Below, piece by piece: positions 45,673 through 58,910 of a stretch of DNA of 64,000 nt (position 1 is the stretch's first letter; every line of letters begins with the position of its first letter). A program made the position numbers and the translations under genes. The notes beneath the pieces were generated by a model. That model saw only the letters and a list, made by a program, of their open reading frames with translations, did no database searches and was not told the DNA's origin. The DNA lies in NCBI GenBank assembly GCA_039720395.1, contig CM077820.1:56240196-56304195 (forward strand), written 5' to 3'. This stretch comes from Liquidambar formosana. Taxonomy: Eukaryota; Streptophyta; Magnoliopsida; Saxifragales; Altingiaceae.

Positions 45673-46690
45673 GTATGACATATACCTCTCTTTTATTTCC
45701 TTTTATTTATCTGTAAAACTTTATTTGTTTTTGTTTGTGGGTCGTTGCGACGTGGAGTCAACAGAGCCCACGTGGGTCGTATTTGAGGAGGTCAGCCACG
45801 TATGATGATGAGACAGATGGAGAGATCGAGGTGGAGGAGAGAGAGAAGCGACCTGGGGGTAGCTTTGGGAGTAGCTTTGGGAGTGAGAGATAGGTAGGAA
45901 GAGAGTCGACCTAATGGGGCGCGACCCGTGTTTGGAGAGACTTCAGTCTAAATGAAGCCTTTTTGGAAAATCCCCTCAATCAAGGAAGAGATTCCTTGGT
46001 TGTTAATGTTGTTGGTAAGAGGATTGAATTGACCTTAAATGAAGCCAAACAGGGCTTTTTTATAGAGCTAAGAGGTCTGGGACAACCGTTAGTTGCAGGT
46101 GGCAGTCAGACCTAAGGTGATGGGTAGCAGACCTACACTCTTCTAAGTAGGTCGGCTACCTTACCCTGTTCTGGTGCTGACACCCATACCAGTAAGGCTT
46201 TATACCTGTACAAGGTATGGGTTTGACCTGTTAACTATCCCATCACCTTTTGAGGTAGTTGGTATGTCACGTCACTTCCCAGCTATTCCCCAGATCGACT
46301 ATAGAGATGCAATTCCCAATACTAAGGGTGCGACCTCCTTAGAGAGCCTTCTCTCCATCCACCAAGCCAAGATCCTCCAAATGTCCCAAGTGTTAAAAGA
46401 GAAGCTAAGGTCGAGCGACCTTGCTCGAGAGCCAAGATCGTTTCTGAGCCTCCCAGATCCAAGACTGATTACTATTCGATTCAAAACTTACATTTTTCAA
46501 TCAATAACAATCGCTCATTTATAGATATTTGTGGATGAAGCGGTTCTTAATCTCGGATCAACATGATTTTTGGCATGCATTACCTACATATGAATCAAAA
46601 TTAATCCAACGGTTGGTTTCACAAAATACAATTCACAAATAAGAGTTTTATAGTGCACTCGGTACAAAATTACAACAGGTGCACTTGATA
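45673..46690. other. Unassigned GC-richer region
   Basis: Less AT-rich than its surroundings. It includes a G-box (CCCACGTGGG at about 45769) and a second ACGT element (CCACGTATG). The stretch 45900-46500 with ATGGGTTTGACC words could be an unrecognised LTR or transposon part. The frame at 46174-46524 is unrecognised. Confidence 0.4.
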
Positions 46691-46699
46691 ATAAAAGAA

Positions 46700-46790
<91 letters not shown>
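46700..46790. repeat. Compound palindromic microsatellite (CT)n(TA)n(GA)n
   Basis: About 10 CT, 18 TA and 17 GA dinucleotides in a row. The CT and GA arms are inverse of each other and the TA centre is self-complementary, so the whole 90 bases can form one hairpin. Confidence 0.92.
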
Positions 46791-46794
<4 letters not shown>

Positions 46795-46799
46795 GCTTT

Positions 46800-49375
46800 T
46801 GTATATCAGAGCTTCTCCAACCCTTACCCTTTTTTACTCAGATTTACGTAAAAAAAAAAAAAGAAAAAAGAAGGGTATCCCCAGATATGTAGCTCTCTAA
46901 TCATTTATTTAATTTTTGACTTATATGTTTTTTAAAAATTCCTAACTTATCCCAAATTCTTAAACCTAGAAATTTGCTTTTGTGATTGAATTGCACCATT
47001 TCTGCGCCTAAAGCTTCAATGGCAAAGAGAAAAAAAAAATGATAAAGGGAACCTTTTCCTTCCAACAACGCTAAGAAAGAGAGGTTTGGTGAGTTTTCAG
47101 TCAAATATGAAATATAGTTGTTGAATTTTCGTGCCGATTTGCTTCTCACGTTTGAGTATGGTTTTATTTGGTGAAAATTTTGAGTATCCTCATATTTGAT
47201 ATGGAAATGAGTATAGGGTTGGAGAAGGTTTGGTCTTTTTTTTTTTTCTTTTTCCTCAAATTTGAATTTGATATAGGTTTTGACTGAGGACTGGAAATGT
47301 TCTTATATATATATAGATATATATTAGACCATATTGTTCTGAAATTTTGTATCTTTTTTCTTTTTCCACCCTTCTCTGCCCATTGGATTGCCGATCTGTA
47401 AGTAGCCAGTGGTACCCACCTTCTAATCGCACAGGGTGCTAACTTGGACCGCCTATATGAACCTGAATCAGCCAGAATTTCTGATTACTTATTGGGTGGG
47501 GGTGGTGGTGGTGTGGGACAACTTGTGCTTGTTATATCTACAAAATGCATGATATTAACTTTACATAATGATAATGATATACTGATATATAACGTATTTT
47601 CCTAGGGCATGGTAGTTACTTTAGATTTGATGACTTATGCTTATCGAAAGTGTGTAAGAGACTCCACTTACTTTGGTTTGGTTCATTCTGCATCTAGTTT
47701 TTCAGAACTGACCTAGTTCGGTTTAGTTATAACTTAGACCCAAATGAAACCGAACTGTGTTGTACCCCTACTTGTCAGTGTTGCAGTGTAGGCGAAGATA
47801 GTAAATAAGCAGGGCGATAAGGACGTGTATAAGATGGTGGGTTCTTGGTTTGAAAAGGGTCAAACAAGTATTTTTGGCAAATTAGAGCAAATAGAGCATG
47901 ACGTTGGTGGGTTGCACCATAATTTATAATATCACCTCTACAGAAGGGAGGCAATTTTATTTTAATGTCTTTTAAATGCGGGAGGATAGAGTTATTTCAA
48001 AAAAAAAAAAAAAAAAGAACAAAGGCGTGGGATGGTCAGTATTAAACCTTGAACACAAGAGATGTAGTTGTATGCCAAAAATGAAATGTAAATTTGTTTG
48101 ATCTAGAAAAGGTTGAATCATTAACCCAACCGATTGTATGAATCTTTACAAACTTCTGTAATTAGCTGTAGCATATTTTTATGTAGATTAATATTTATGA
48201 CATTTCTTACGCAAGGGGCCGTTTCGGAAATCTATATTTCGTAGATGTAGATCATTTTGATTGGGTTTTACTCAATTTGAATGACGAGAAAGTCCATTGG
48301 GCAAACTGCCCATATAACACCCCACAAATCATATGGGTCAGAGAAGGCCAAGGCCCATGATATTCTCATAAAGCCTTATGTGGGTGCCCTTAGTAGCCCT
48401 TGCCAATTGACTTACCCCTTAGGGTTAAATAACACCTTTTATTTTATATGACCATCAATTTCATTTGATAAATATAAATAAATAAAAATGAAAGAGGCAT
48501 TTAGATCCCTTTTTTAAAAATCAATTGAAGATTATTATAATTATTTTTTTAATTTTTAATTTTATGTATTTTAGCCGAGAGTGATATTCTAGACAGACCT
48601 TCACAGTATAATGTTTATGAATTATATGACCTTCAATTTACATCACTTTCTTGTTTATTTGTGTTGCAGGATTGAATACAACTGAACAACATGTCCCTCA
48701 TGCTTCTTGGCACAAGGTTTGGTCTCTATGTTATCATTACCCTTTTTTTCAAAATAAGTAATTTAGTGTCAGTTCTTGCATGATTAACAAAGAGTAAGAA
48801 CTGCAAAATCCTATAGATCCCAAGGCAATATAAAATTGAAGTTGCTGATCAAAATATCAAATTGAAGTAACTCAGTAATTAATCATTTCTCAACGTAACA
48901 TTATTCTAAGATAGTTCAATTATTGTTGATGTCCAAACTACTCCATCTGAACTAGTACTTCACTGCAATGTAGCCCATAGCCAGATCCTGCAAACAGCAA
49001 AGCACCAAAAATTGAAAAGGTTAGCTCAAGGGCAAGAAAAGAGAAAAAAATAAAGAAAATAAAGATAGTGTCCTACATTCGTGAAAGGAATCATAGTTTT
49101 AGCTGAAAAATGGCATTTACAAGTTGATGAGTAGCACAATGCAAGGGAACATCAAGGTATTTTAAACAGGCATTTTATCTAATCTATGCTTCTCAGTATA
49201 AATGACCAATTAGTAATTTTGACATGTTCATCAAGGAGGCTTAACAAGCTTAAAAGGCTAATCCTTCTATGGTTGTAAATAGCATAGGAGATTTTCAGTG
49301 CTTTAAAGTAGACTGAATTTGTATTTTCTGTGAAAGAATAAAAAAAATACTTGAAAGATGTCTCGCGAGTCCCTT

Positions 49376-49379
<4 letters not shown>
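46800..49379. other. Intergenic sequence
   Basis: No supported gene or transposon. There are A or T homopolymers at 47238 and 48000, and a GGT-rich word at about 47498. Frames here are short and low complexity. Confidence 0.55.
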
Positions 49380-49435
<56 letters not shown>

Positions 49436-49438
49436 GTA
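49380..49438 (+). repeat. (TA)n microsatellite
   Basis: About 25 TA dinucleotides, then TATG interruptions. Confidence 0.93.
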
Positions 49439-50082
49439 TGTATTTATTTTCCTCTTCTAATGCAGAAAGTATTGTACTTGTGAAGAAGTTTTATGTTAAA
49501 GAAAGCCATGAGGCCTAAGTTAATAAATCTACCAATCAATAATTTTTTCATCTTCCCCAATCATTAATTATCAGAGGGTCAATAGTAACTAAGAGAGGTC
49601 CTTCTAAATGCAGTGCTTTGACAGCATAAATGTTAGCAGTGATCCCATCCTAGTGTGAATGACAAAACAAGATTTAATACGTACTTTAACATAATGCTAG
49701 AAACGACAAAAGAGCTAAAAATTCCAATTTAAATCAATTTTTTTTTTTGGGAGAAAAATGTCTAATATATGTTATATGAGGCACATTTGAATCCATATCA
49801 TTCATCATTTAGTGTAGACTGTAGAGGAAATCTTAGACAGTTCATCAGACTTGTAGTGTGTACCAAAATTTAATAGTAACAAAAAATTCCCAAAACAAAA
49901 AAAATTCAAATCTCAATCAAATTTATACACTTTTTTTTTTTTTTTTTTTTTGGGATCAGCAACGAATAAAGAAATTTATTAAACAGAAAGATTACAAGGG
50001 TGAAAACAGAGGAGGACAAGAAGTCCACCAGAAAAAGAAAAAAGAAAAAAGGAAAAAGGAAAAAATAGAAACAAGACAACTA

Positions 50083-53000
50083 GCCAGCACACACTGCCTT
50101 CCAATTGCTCTTAATCACAAATAAAGGAACCCCTTGAAATGGCCTCGCTTTTGAGGCCCAAAACGAAGCTAGGAAATAAACTCTATCCCATAACGCATCC
50201 ACCCATTCTTCCTTCCCTTCAAAAATCCTCGCATTCCTCTCTAACCATAAAACCCAGAAAATAGCCATCACAGCACATCTCCACAAAACCACTAGCTTCT
50301 TAATACTTCCAAAACCCTCAAAACCAAGCACCAACAATTGTGTAGCACAAAACGGAGCCACCCAGAGCTCCCCACTTATCCCAAACAGCCTCTGCCACAA
50401 ACTCCTGGCTACAAAACAATGCAAAAGGAGATGAGCCTCCTATCTACACATAATGCACCATTGCGGAAGAAGAAAAAGAGAAGGTCTTCTCTTCTGAAGC
50501 ATGTCATTAGTATTAATTCTTTTGTGAGCCACAGACTAAGAAAACACCTGCACCTTAAGAGGTACTTTAGCCTTCCAAATCATCAAAGCTGGAGAAAACA
50601 AGGGCATATTCGGATCATCAACCAACAACTCAAAGAAAGATTTGCAAGAAAATGTTCCGGAACTGACTCCCTCAATACTCCTTCAAGTAAAGACAATAAA
50701 GATGAAAGCTCAATACACTCTCTATCATTAAGATTATGAAAAAATCTGAAATCCCAATCAATAGGAAAAGAAGGAGAAGAAGCCATGGACAAAATGGAAG
50801 CATTATGGGCAAGTGATAAATTATACAATCGGGGAAATGATATGGAAAAAGACTCACCCCCTGCCAAACATCTTCCCAGAACCGGATTTTGTCACCCCTA
50901 CCCACAACCAAACTGGAAGACTCCAGAAAACGGGGTAAACCTTGCGCTATGGACTTCCAAGGACATCTGCCTGACACCCTGCAATCTATATTAGAATCCC
51001 AACCATTATCTTGAAGCCCATGCTTACTTTTAATAATGGCACACCATAAAGAGTTAGACTCAAGAGGGACCTCCATAACCATTTCCCAATAGGAGCAATA
51101 TTCCTCTCAATAAGATTACCCAAACCAAGCCCCCCCTTATCCTTCAACCTAGAAACCACATCCCACATCCCACTTAACCAAATGATCCTTATGCCCTTCT
51201 CCGCTACCTTCCCATAAAAAATCTCTCATCAGCTTTTCCAACTTCTTCGCCACACCAACAGGCATCCTATACAAAGGCATAAAATAGATAGGAATACTAA
51301 CTAACACCGCTTGAACCAAAACTAACCTCCCCCCTTTTGAAATCAGAGCCTTCTTCCACCTATCTAATCTTTTCCCTACTCTATCTATAACTGGGATCCA
51401 AAAAGATTCACATCGAGGATTCCCTCCTAACAGCATACCTAAATAAGTGAAGGGACAATCTCCTACAGCACATCCCACCAGCTCTGCTATCATATGAATT
51501 TTATCCGAGTCACAATTAGTTCCCACCACCACACTCTTCCTCATATTAACCCTCAGTCCTGACACTAGCTCAAAAACTTATAGTATAGATTGGAAATACA
51601 AAAATTTATTCTCATCCCTGACGAAAAAGAACAAAGTGTCATCGGCAAATTGCAAGTGAGAGACCGACACCTTATCCCTTCCCACCTCAAAAGCATCCAC
51701 CAAACCCACTCTCTTAGCTCTATCCACAACCTTACCCAAAACATCCACAACTAGTGTAAACAAAAATGGGGAAAGTGGATCACCCTGTCTAAACCCCCTG
51801 GAAGCATGAAAAGTATTCCATGGCTTACCATTCACCACCACAGAAAAATTTATAGAAGATAAGCATCCTTGTATCCACTTTCTCCACCTTACACCAAAAC
51901 CTTTCTTTTCCAACACAAAGTCCAAAAAGTCCCAATCTACATGGTCATATGCCTTTTCAAAATCAATCTTATACAAAATACCTTCCTTTCTCTTCGATCT
52001 ATACTCTTCAACTGCTTTACAAGCTACTAAAACCACATTCAAAATCTGACGACCCTTCACAAAAGCCCCTTGACTATCCAAAACAGTTTCATCTAAAACC
52101 CCTCTCAATCTTTTTGACAAAACCTTCACTAAAATCTTATACAATGAAGAGACTAGACTAATAGGCCTAAAGTCCCTAATCTTACATGAATTGCCCTTCT
52201 TAGGGATAAGGCAAATAAAAGATGCATTAGTCCAAGAGTTCACCACTCTATTGTTAAAGAATTCCACAAACACCCTCATTAAGTCATCCTTTACTATTTC
52301 CCAACAATCCTAAAAAACCACCATAGTAAAACCATCCGGACTTGGTGCTTTATCCCTACCACAATCAAAAACCGCTGCCTTTATTTCCTCCATCTCAAAA
52401 GGCCTCTCCAAACTAAAAGCACTAGAAACTCCAATAAGACACCACTCTAAACCCTCCAAAGCCGGCCTATCCACACACCTCGAAGAATACAAAGATGAGA
52501 AGAAATTAAAAATTTATGTAGCAATCTGCCCTTGCTCCTCAATCACCACCCCGTTACCTACATCCAATCTCTTGATGAAATTCTTCATCCTTCTTCCATT
52601 AGCCACCCTGTGAAAAAATTCGGTATTATTATCTCCCTTTTTTAACCACTTTACCCTTGCCTTTTGACACCACAAAATCTCTTCTTTAAACACAACTTCT
52701 TGAAACTTCTCCTTAAGATCCTTTCTTTCCAATCTAAAGTCATTATTCATCAATCCCCCTTCTTCGAAATGATCCAACTCATCAATTCTTTCGGACAACG
52801 AATCTTTCAACTCTCTAATATCTCCAAACACCTCCTTATTCTAAACCTTAATTTTTTGTTTGACCCCTTTTAACTTTCGCATAAACTTATACCCCTCCCA
52901 CCCTTGTACTATACACTCATTCCACCACTCTTCAAAACTTCTCTTGAACAAATGATGGTCCAACCACATATTTTCAAATCTAAAAGGAGTGGGGCCCCAA

Positions 53001-53355
53001 TCAAAGTGATTATTTTCTAATACGACGAGAAAATGATCAGAGACTACTCTAGGGAATGCTTCCTGCCCCAAATTAGGATACAAATCCTCCCACTACACTG
53101 AAAAAAGAAACCGATCCAATCTACTACTCACCAAATTACTTTGCATATTTGACTAGGTGAAATTAGCATTAGACAAAGGAGTATCTCTCAAGCAACGCTC
53201 TCTAATAAACAAATCAAAGTCTCTTATACTCCTAGTCACCCTTGACCCATTTAATTTCTCAGACAATACTCTAATCACATTAAAATCCCCACCTAAACAC
53301 CAATTCGGACTACAAAGACCATTTAAACTAAAGAGTTCCTTCTAAAACTCTCCCC
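50083..53355 (-). pseudogene. L1 ORF2: partial endonuclease, reverse transcriptase, zf-RVT
   Basis: From right to left: endonuclease C-terminal half with WCLGGDFNVIR (about 53300), SRLDRFLFS and SDH (about 53035); RT with FICLIPKKGN, FRPISLVSSLYKI, DFEKAYDHVDW, SRGFRQGDPLSPFLF and FADDT (about 51640); the post-RT region with GGRLVLVQAVL; and zf-RVT with C-x2-C, HLLLHC and VLWLERNARIFEGKE (about 50245). The first about 150 residues of the endonuclease, including the initial catalytic Asn and Glu motifs, are missing next to 53355. There are stops near 53156, 52517, 52310, 51567 and others. Confidence 0.93.
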
Positions 53356-56202
53356 TTAACCCTTTCTAGTGCTAAACAACTTTTTTGGTCTACCTCTCTT
53401 CCTCACTAACGACAAATTCATCTTATTAAGGAAACTTCTCAACTTACCCCAACCCTCATCATCAAGGGAGAAGGACACACACTCTCTCACCTTTTCCTTC
53501 CACTGCTCATCCTCTAACTCCTCATTACACCCCTCCAAATTAGGAAGCCCTTCAGGTAACTCATTACTGATATTAGGATCCTGTTCCACAACTGGCAAAG
53601 GTTGTAAAGGCTCCCCATTCAAGGCCAATACATTATTTTCGCCATTACTAAAAACAGAACTGGGCTTACAATTATTATGGCTTATCGGATTCGCAGACAA
53701 ATTTTTTGGGCTAAGCATAACTCCCCCAGAGACCCGATTACCCATAGAATGAAAGGAGTATAAGAAACAAAACAATTCAAATTGAGACAATTATCTCCCT
53801 CACCCTTACCAATGAGCCCCTGTTGATCTCCAGATTGAGATTTTGTAGCAGACAGAGTCTTCTCTTGGCTACAGTTGATAATTAGTAAAGTGGAACCAGA
53901 AAAACAAACCTCAGCCAATGATCAGAAGAAGCCCCACCTCTGACTTCAAACAAGTTCGATACTCTATCTAAAAGCTCTGTATTTCTGGATGCTGTCTCCT
54001 CACGATCAGATTCATCCTCTTCGTCAATGAAAGAGGAAATAGAAGACGAAAACAAAGTTTCGACCCCGTCGTGATGCACTAGACCTTCCTCCACTTCTTT
54101 GATCTGCCCCTTCAAATCATGCTCCTTTGCAACCCACTGAAAGTTGCTATCTGTGTCGAAATCATCTCCGCTATCACTCACTCTCCCGTCAATCCTCCCA
54201 AAATCGTCTAACTGAACAAAATCAAACTCCTCCTCTTCCTCTTTCCCAGCGAGAATTCCTTTCAAACAGTCCCGTGAGGTCGACGATCCTCGCCTCCTCT
54301 AACCCTCCCATCATCTTCATCAAAACCCTCAAAAACAGTAGTGACTTCCAAGCCTATCCTTCCTTCTGTCGAAAATATCTCTCCCTTCTTAAACCGATTC
54401 GAACACCCAAACCCATTGTCTAAAACCGAGAAAACATTGGGCCTTTTCCTACATACATCCTTAGCTTTCAGGCCCACTCCCAAAATTTTGGCAATTGGCT
54501 CATCAGACCTATTAGTGAAAGGTGAAACCATAATGGGCTTAGCTATTACGGGACAACTATTGCATCTCTTAGGCCCATAACTCAAAATGTGCTCTTCATG
54601 GCATAAATTGGGCTTAGTGTTATAAGTTAACTTATCTTCTAGGGGCCCACCCACATCCTGCACTCCTTCTAGAGACTGCCCATTATAATATTTGCAATTA
54701 TTAATACCCTCATCCTTAGCCACCTCACAATCCACCTGTCTATCTACCAACATTTCCTTGAGATAAGAAGCGCTGCCACATCCATCCAACTGTTCGTTTC
54801 CCCCTCCACTACCAATTAATGCTTCTTTAAAAGATCTTATATTTCCCATGGCATCTCTGCTAAGTGCACCTGTTGCCCCCAATACTGTTCCATTATTGCT
54901 ACCTCCCCCCATGCCACGTGTAGATGTATAACCTACACCTTCATCTTCAACCTCCTGTTGGGTACACACAACTTTCATGCTACCACCCTCCTCCTTCCTC
55001 TATACCTGGTGACCAGTAACCTTTCTAACAATCTGCCCCCCATTTCCTCCACCCACATTAACCACATGAGCCATATTCCTCTTGACATTTCCGAACCTAC
55101 TCATCTTGGACAACCCCACTACCTTCACCGTGTACTTCCCCCCTGAAATTAGAATGTCTAGAAAAACTGGAATAAACCCCGTGAACACCCCTCTAACTTT
55201 AATATGGGTCTGAAAGAGGTTATCTAAAATTTTCGTACTCCTATCAACTTCAATCAGGCCTCCAAAATTGTTTGCTATCTTGGAAAACACCTCCTTTCTC
55301 CACAAATGAAATGGTAATCCCTCAATAGCTATCCAACCGCCTCTAAAGACACAACACGAAGAGTAAATAGAATTGATACCAGGGTACCACTTCTTCAATA
55401 ATAAATTGATATGATTCTTAAGGAGAACATCACCCAAAAAATAAAGAGCTTTATCTCTATTATCACAGAAAAAAGCAGCCCTATTCAAATAAAAAGGCAT
55501 CAAGATAATTTTGCACTCCAGCAACTCGCAGAGATGAGATTGAATTTCCTCCCAACAATTGCTTGCCTTCTCTCTTTCACAAACGATAGCCTTTTTCCAA
55601 TCACCTGCCAACAAAGACGCTGCTCTTTCATTGTTCAATTGTGCACTACCACCAGAAGCACTGTTACTGGTCGACCTATGGGCAGAAGACGATCTTTCCG
55701 CCCCAACCGGTGACTTATCTGTCCCAATGCCACTATTATCTAGAGCTAACCGAACCTGTCTCTTGACCTGTACCCCTTTATCCTGAGGATGACGAACCAT
55801 GCTAGATCCCACCTTATTGCCTGTACCCTTACAGCAGGAGCCGATGGCCTGTGCAAACTGTTTCCATCCATAGGGATCGTATCCTTCTGGAATAATGATG
55901 AACCGAGAACTGCCATTCATCCTAATCTCGGTCAATCGTCCATACTTAGCATTCTTATTCTGATGAAGTTCAAACAGCAAGGTACACTTTGATGTCCTAA
56001 ACTTCCTGAACCACCCGAAATGGGCAATACCACAAGCCAGTTCTAAAATACAATTAAACAACCAAACACTGCTCTCTCTATTCAAGGAAATGAGAATCCT
56101 CCAGCCTCTACCATTCTCAAAGATTCTTAGAAAAGCATCGCCGATACCCCAATAGATAATATCAAATGACTTATGCTCAATACGTATAAACTTACTAGCC
56201 AT
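53356..56202 (-). pseudogene. L1 ORF1 (RNA-binding gag-like protein)
   Basis: Starts at ATG 56202 (MASKFIRIEHKSFDI). The middle has a DUF4283-type RNA-binding pattern with WIAIEGLPFHLW (about 55330), GGLIEVD and IKVRG. The tail is acidic (GKEEEEEFDFVQLDDFGRID) and ends with an AT-hook-like KRGRPKK (about 53380). A TAG at 55000-55002 interrupts the first frame, which continues in phase to 54262. A shift near 54264 and another near 53800 move the tail to other frames. Confidence 0.85.
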
Positions 56203-56569
56203 GGACGAAAAAAATAACGAGAAAAGAAATATGGAAAAGAATTGCTCAAGAAGAAAGGCACAGAAAGTGAGCTAGAAATAATCAGCGCAGAATAGGCCAG
56301 AAGAAGAGGAAACGACTACCATTGAAAGAGCACCTAGAACTCCGAGAAGCTGAAAGGACCCATTGTTTTTGCTTGCCCATTTTACATTCACCACCCCCTC
56401 AATCGAATTTATACACATGAAGTACAGAAAATGAACAAAACCCATTATCAGTTCATCACTGATCAAATTACTCTCAGAATTTCATAGATGTCATCAGATG
56501 ATACCCCTGAAAAGTACCCCCACCCCACAAAAAATAAATAAATATGGAGTATATAAATAAATAATTGAC

Positions 56570-56971
56570 CGGTTGGGGTTAGGGAGGTTTTTGAGACTGA
56601 TTTTTGGGGTTTTGGGAAGAGTAGGAAGGCTGAAATTCTGCGGAGGTGTGCTTTTTTGGCCTTACTTTGGGTTATTTGGATTGAAAGGAATTTGAGAATT
56701 TTTGAAGAAAAGGAGTCTTCTTTGTCTTTTTTATGGGATAGAGTGTGTTTTCTAGGATCTTTTTGGGCCTATTATACTAAGGAATTTTGAGGTGTTCCTT
56801 TGTTCCTTCTAAAGGCTGATTGGAGGGCAGTTTGCTCTTAAGTGTTGATGCTGTTTTGTTTTGTGTTTTGATGGATGTATAGCCTTTGGTGGACGTCTTG
56901 TCCTCCTTTTGTACTCTTGATTATACTGTTGTATTAATAAAATTTCATTGTTGTTGCTGATCAAAATAAAT
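56570..56971 (+). mobile_element. 5'-truncated LINE related to the 50-kb L1
   Basis: Flanked by AAATAAATAATTGAC on both sides (56555-56569 and 56972-56986). It encodes the end of zf-RVT (LRRCAFLALLWVIWIERNLR, then LWDRVCFLGSFW and GVPLFLLKADW), matching the C-terminus of the neighbouring L1 in opposite orientation. It ends in an AT-rich tail rather than a pure A run. One TGA interrupts the frame. Confidence 0.88.
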
Positions 56972-56986
56972 AAATAAATAATTGAC

Positions 56987-57732
56987 AATATGTGAGGATG
57001 GTACCCTCTTGTTGTTTTTCAGTTTCTAAAGTGTGTAATTAATCCAATGTAATAATGTGTTGGACCCATGATGGAAATCCTTCCATTGTGACCAACAAAG
57101 TATAAGATTGATATTTGTAGTCAAAAGAATTTAAGATAAGAATATAAACTCAAACAAATTAAAATACTAGAGCTTGAAAGGAAATAAGAATTGCATGAGA
57201 GGACCATACAACAAAGGCCCATAAGTGGATCATACAATAGTGGACTGTCAAAATTGCATCACAAGTACATGTTAAATTCACCTATAATAGAATCACACAA
57301 AAAACTTGTGACTTCATGGATTACAATATAAAGAAAACCTTTGTTCCAAAGAATTCTCTAAAAATCAACTGAGTTAGGGTTAGGGATGTTTTGATAGATA
57401 AATAAGAGGGAGAGAGAGGAGAGGGTAGGAGTTCATACTTGGTAAATGCTATTTCTTCTTCATCATCTTCTTCTTCTCCTTTTCCTTCTCATTGTCAATC
57501 TTGCACTTACGAACATGCTCACGCTTGATAAGATTAAACATTAACTCTTCTCCTTTTCTGCTCCTTTACAATTGGGTGATAAATAGTCTTTTAAATCATA
57601 TTATTCATAATGTTTAGTAGTATATAATTAGGTGTAATATTACTGAATCAATTTTTTGCATATTATTCAAGCTTATGTTTTTTTGTTTCTAATTTTATAC
57701 TTATTTAATTTTATATTTTTTTTAAAGTTAAT
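56987..57732. other. Intergenic sequence
   Basis: No gene seen. A CT/TTC-rich stretch lies at about 57448-57492. Confidence 0.6.
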
Positions 57733-57734
57733 TA

Positions 57735-58005
57735 CTCTATCCGTCTCATGAAGATAAGTCAAGTTTGACAAAACACGCAGTTTAAAAAAAGTCATCATTA
57801 TCTTGACTTGTTATTTATTAAACTCCATCTTTCCAAAAATACCCTTTCCTACACAGTATTAGGTCTTGTGTTGAGAGTAATCATTGAAATAATAAAGGGT
57901 AATATAGAAAAGTAAAAAAAATTGTGGTTTGACTTTTTAAAATGGACAAACATTTTGGGACACAAATAGTAGGAAAAATGGCCTATCTAAGTGGGACAGA
58001 GGGAG
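57735..58005. mobile_element. Stowaway MITE (271 bp)
   Basis: Starts CTCTATCCGTCTCATGAAGA and ends AAGTGGGACAGAGGGAG, flanked by TA on each side (57733-57734 and 58006-58007). The CTCCCTCYGTCCC-type end and TA target define Stowaway (Tc1/mariner). It is better preserved than the one at 8.8 kb. Confidence 0.85.
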
Positions 58006-58059
58006 TATAGAGTGGACTTAGTCTAATCCAGTTTTGAAGTTCCCAAATAGACCCCATAA

Positions 58060-58219
58060 GTCTGGCCCCATGTGAAGTTCCCAAACAGGCCCTACACGCA
58101 TACAATATACCACATCAAACCTACTCTGATCCAGTTTTTGAAGTTCCCAAATAGACCCCGTAAGATGTGGTATATTTGTATACATGTAGGGCCTGTTTAG
58201 AACTTCACATGGGTCAGAC
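58060..58219. repeat. Foldback with 56-base arms
   Basis: The left arm (58060-58115) from GTCTGGCCCCATGTGAAGTT is mirrored by the right arm (58164-58219) ending AACTTCACATGGGTCAGAC. Between the arms lies a second copy of the CCAGTTTTTGAAGTTCCCAA block, which also precedes the left arm at about 58030. Confidence 0.82.
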
Positions 58220-58910
58220 CCACTTCATGTAATAGAGACAATACAACACCTAGCGGTAATTGAGAATGAAAGTTCTTAAAAGACAACACTCTTAAAACTT
58301 AGAAAGTATTACAAAGCTTTTTACAACGTAACTTGAAAGTCCACAAATGACTCCTATCTTACATTATATATAGGCATGCATCCCACATACATCTAGGAAT
58401 ACTCTAGAATACAACCCTTCTTGCACGTAGATTCTATACTATTCTAGACTTTTCTCTGCACATTTTCTTATAAATGGTTTAATTAATATATCTTATTTCT
58501 TCTAATCAAATATCATATCCAAGGAGAAAATATAACTATTTCCTTGGAAATTCTTTGCATATAAGTTTTATGTTCGCCCATTGCCCCTCGGGATCTCAGT
58601 TGCATGCATTTTCACTAAAGAAAATCTAATGAAGCCTGGTGTCTATAACATTTTGCCGGCCTTCAGATTAGACTTGGTTTAGGCAAGAGTTGGAATTGGA
58701 GGATAATAAGAGAAGGCATTTGGGGATTTATGGGCTCACTTTCCACTACTACGAAGTTGTGATTTTTTTTCCCCTTTTTATGTGGAACCACTCTAATTAC
58801 ATTAGCAAGGCCATCACTCTGCCATGCCCTAACATAAAAATATTATTGGTTTTAACCTTAAAGGGGTTTGCTTCTTTTTTTAGGGAACTATATTTGTTTA
58901 TATATGTTAA

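Larger units (their letters stand above)
49931..56397 (-). mobile_element. Full-length L1-type LINE, inactivated
   Basis: Flanked by CTCAATCAAATTTATACAC (49912-49930) and CTCAATCGAATTTATACAC (56398-56416), a 19-base target duplication with one mismatch. The A-tail is the 21-base T run at 49931-49951. The 5' end, before the ORF1 start at 56202, has about 195 bases of leader, so the insertion was not 5'-truncated. ORF1 (RNA-binding) and ORF2 (endonuclease, RT, zf-RVT) are both present in order. ORF2 lacks the N-terminal half of its endonuclease, and both ORFs have stops and shifts. Confidence 0.95.

Noticed and set aside
46679..46900. Plus-strand frame through the microsatellite
   Set aside because: It is a translation of the dinucleotide repeat, not a gene.
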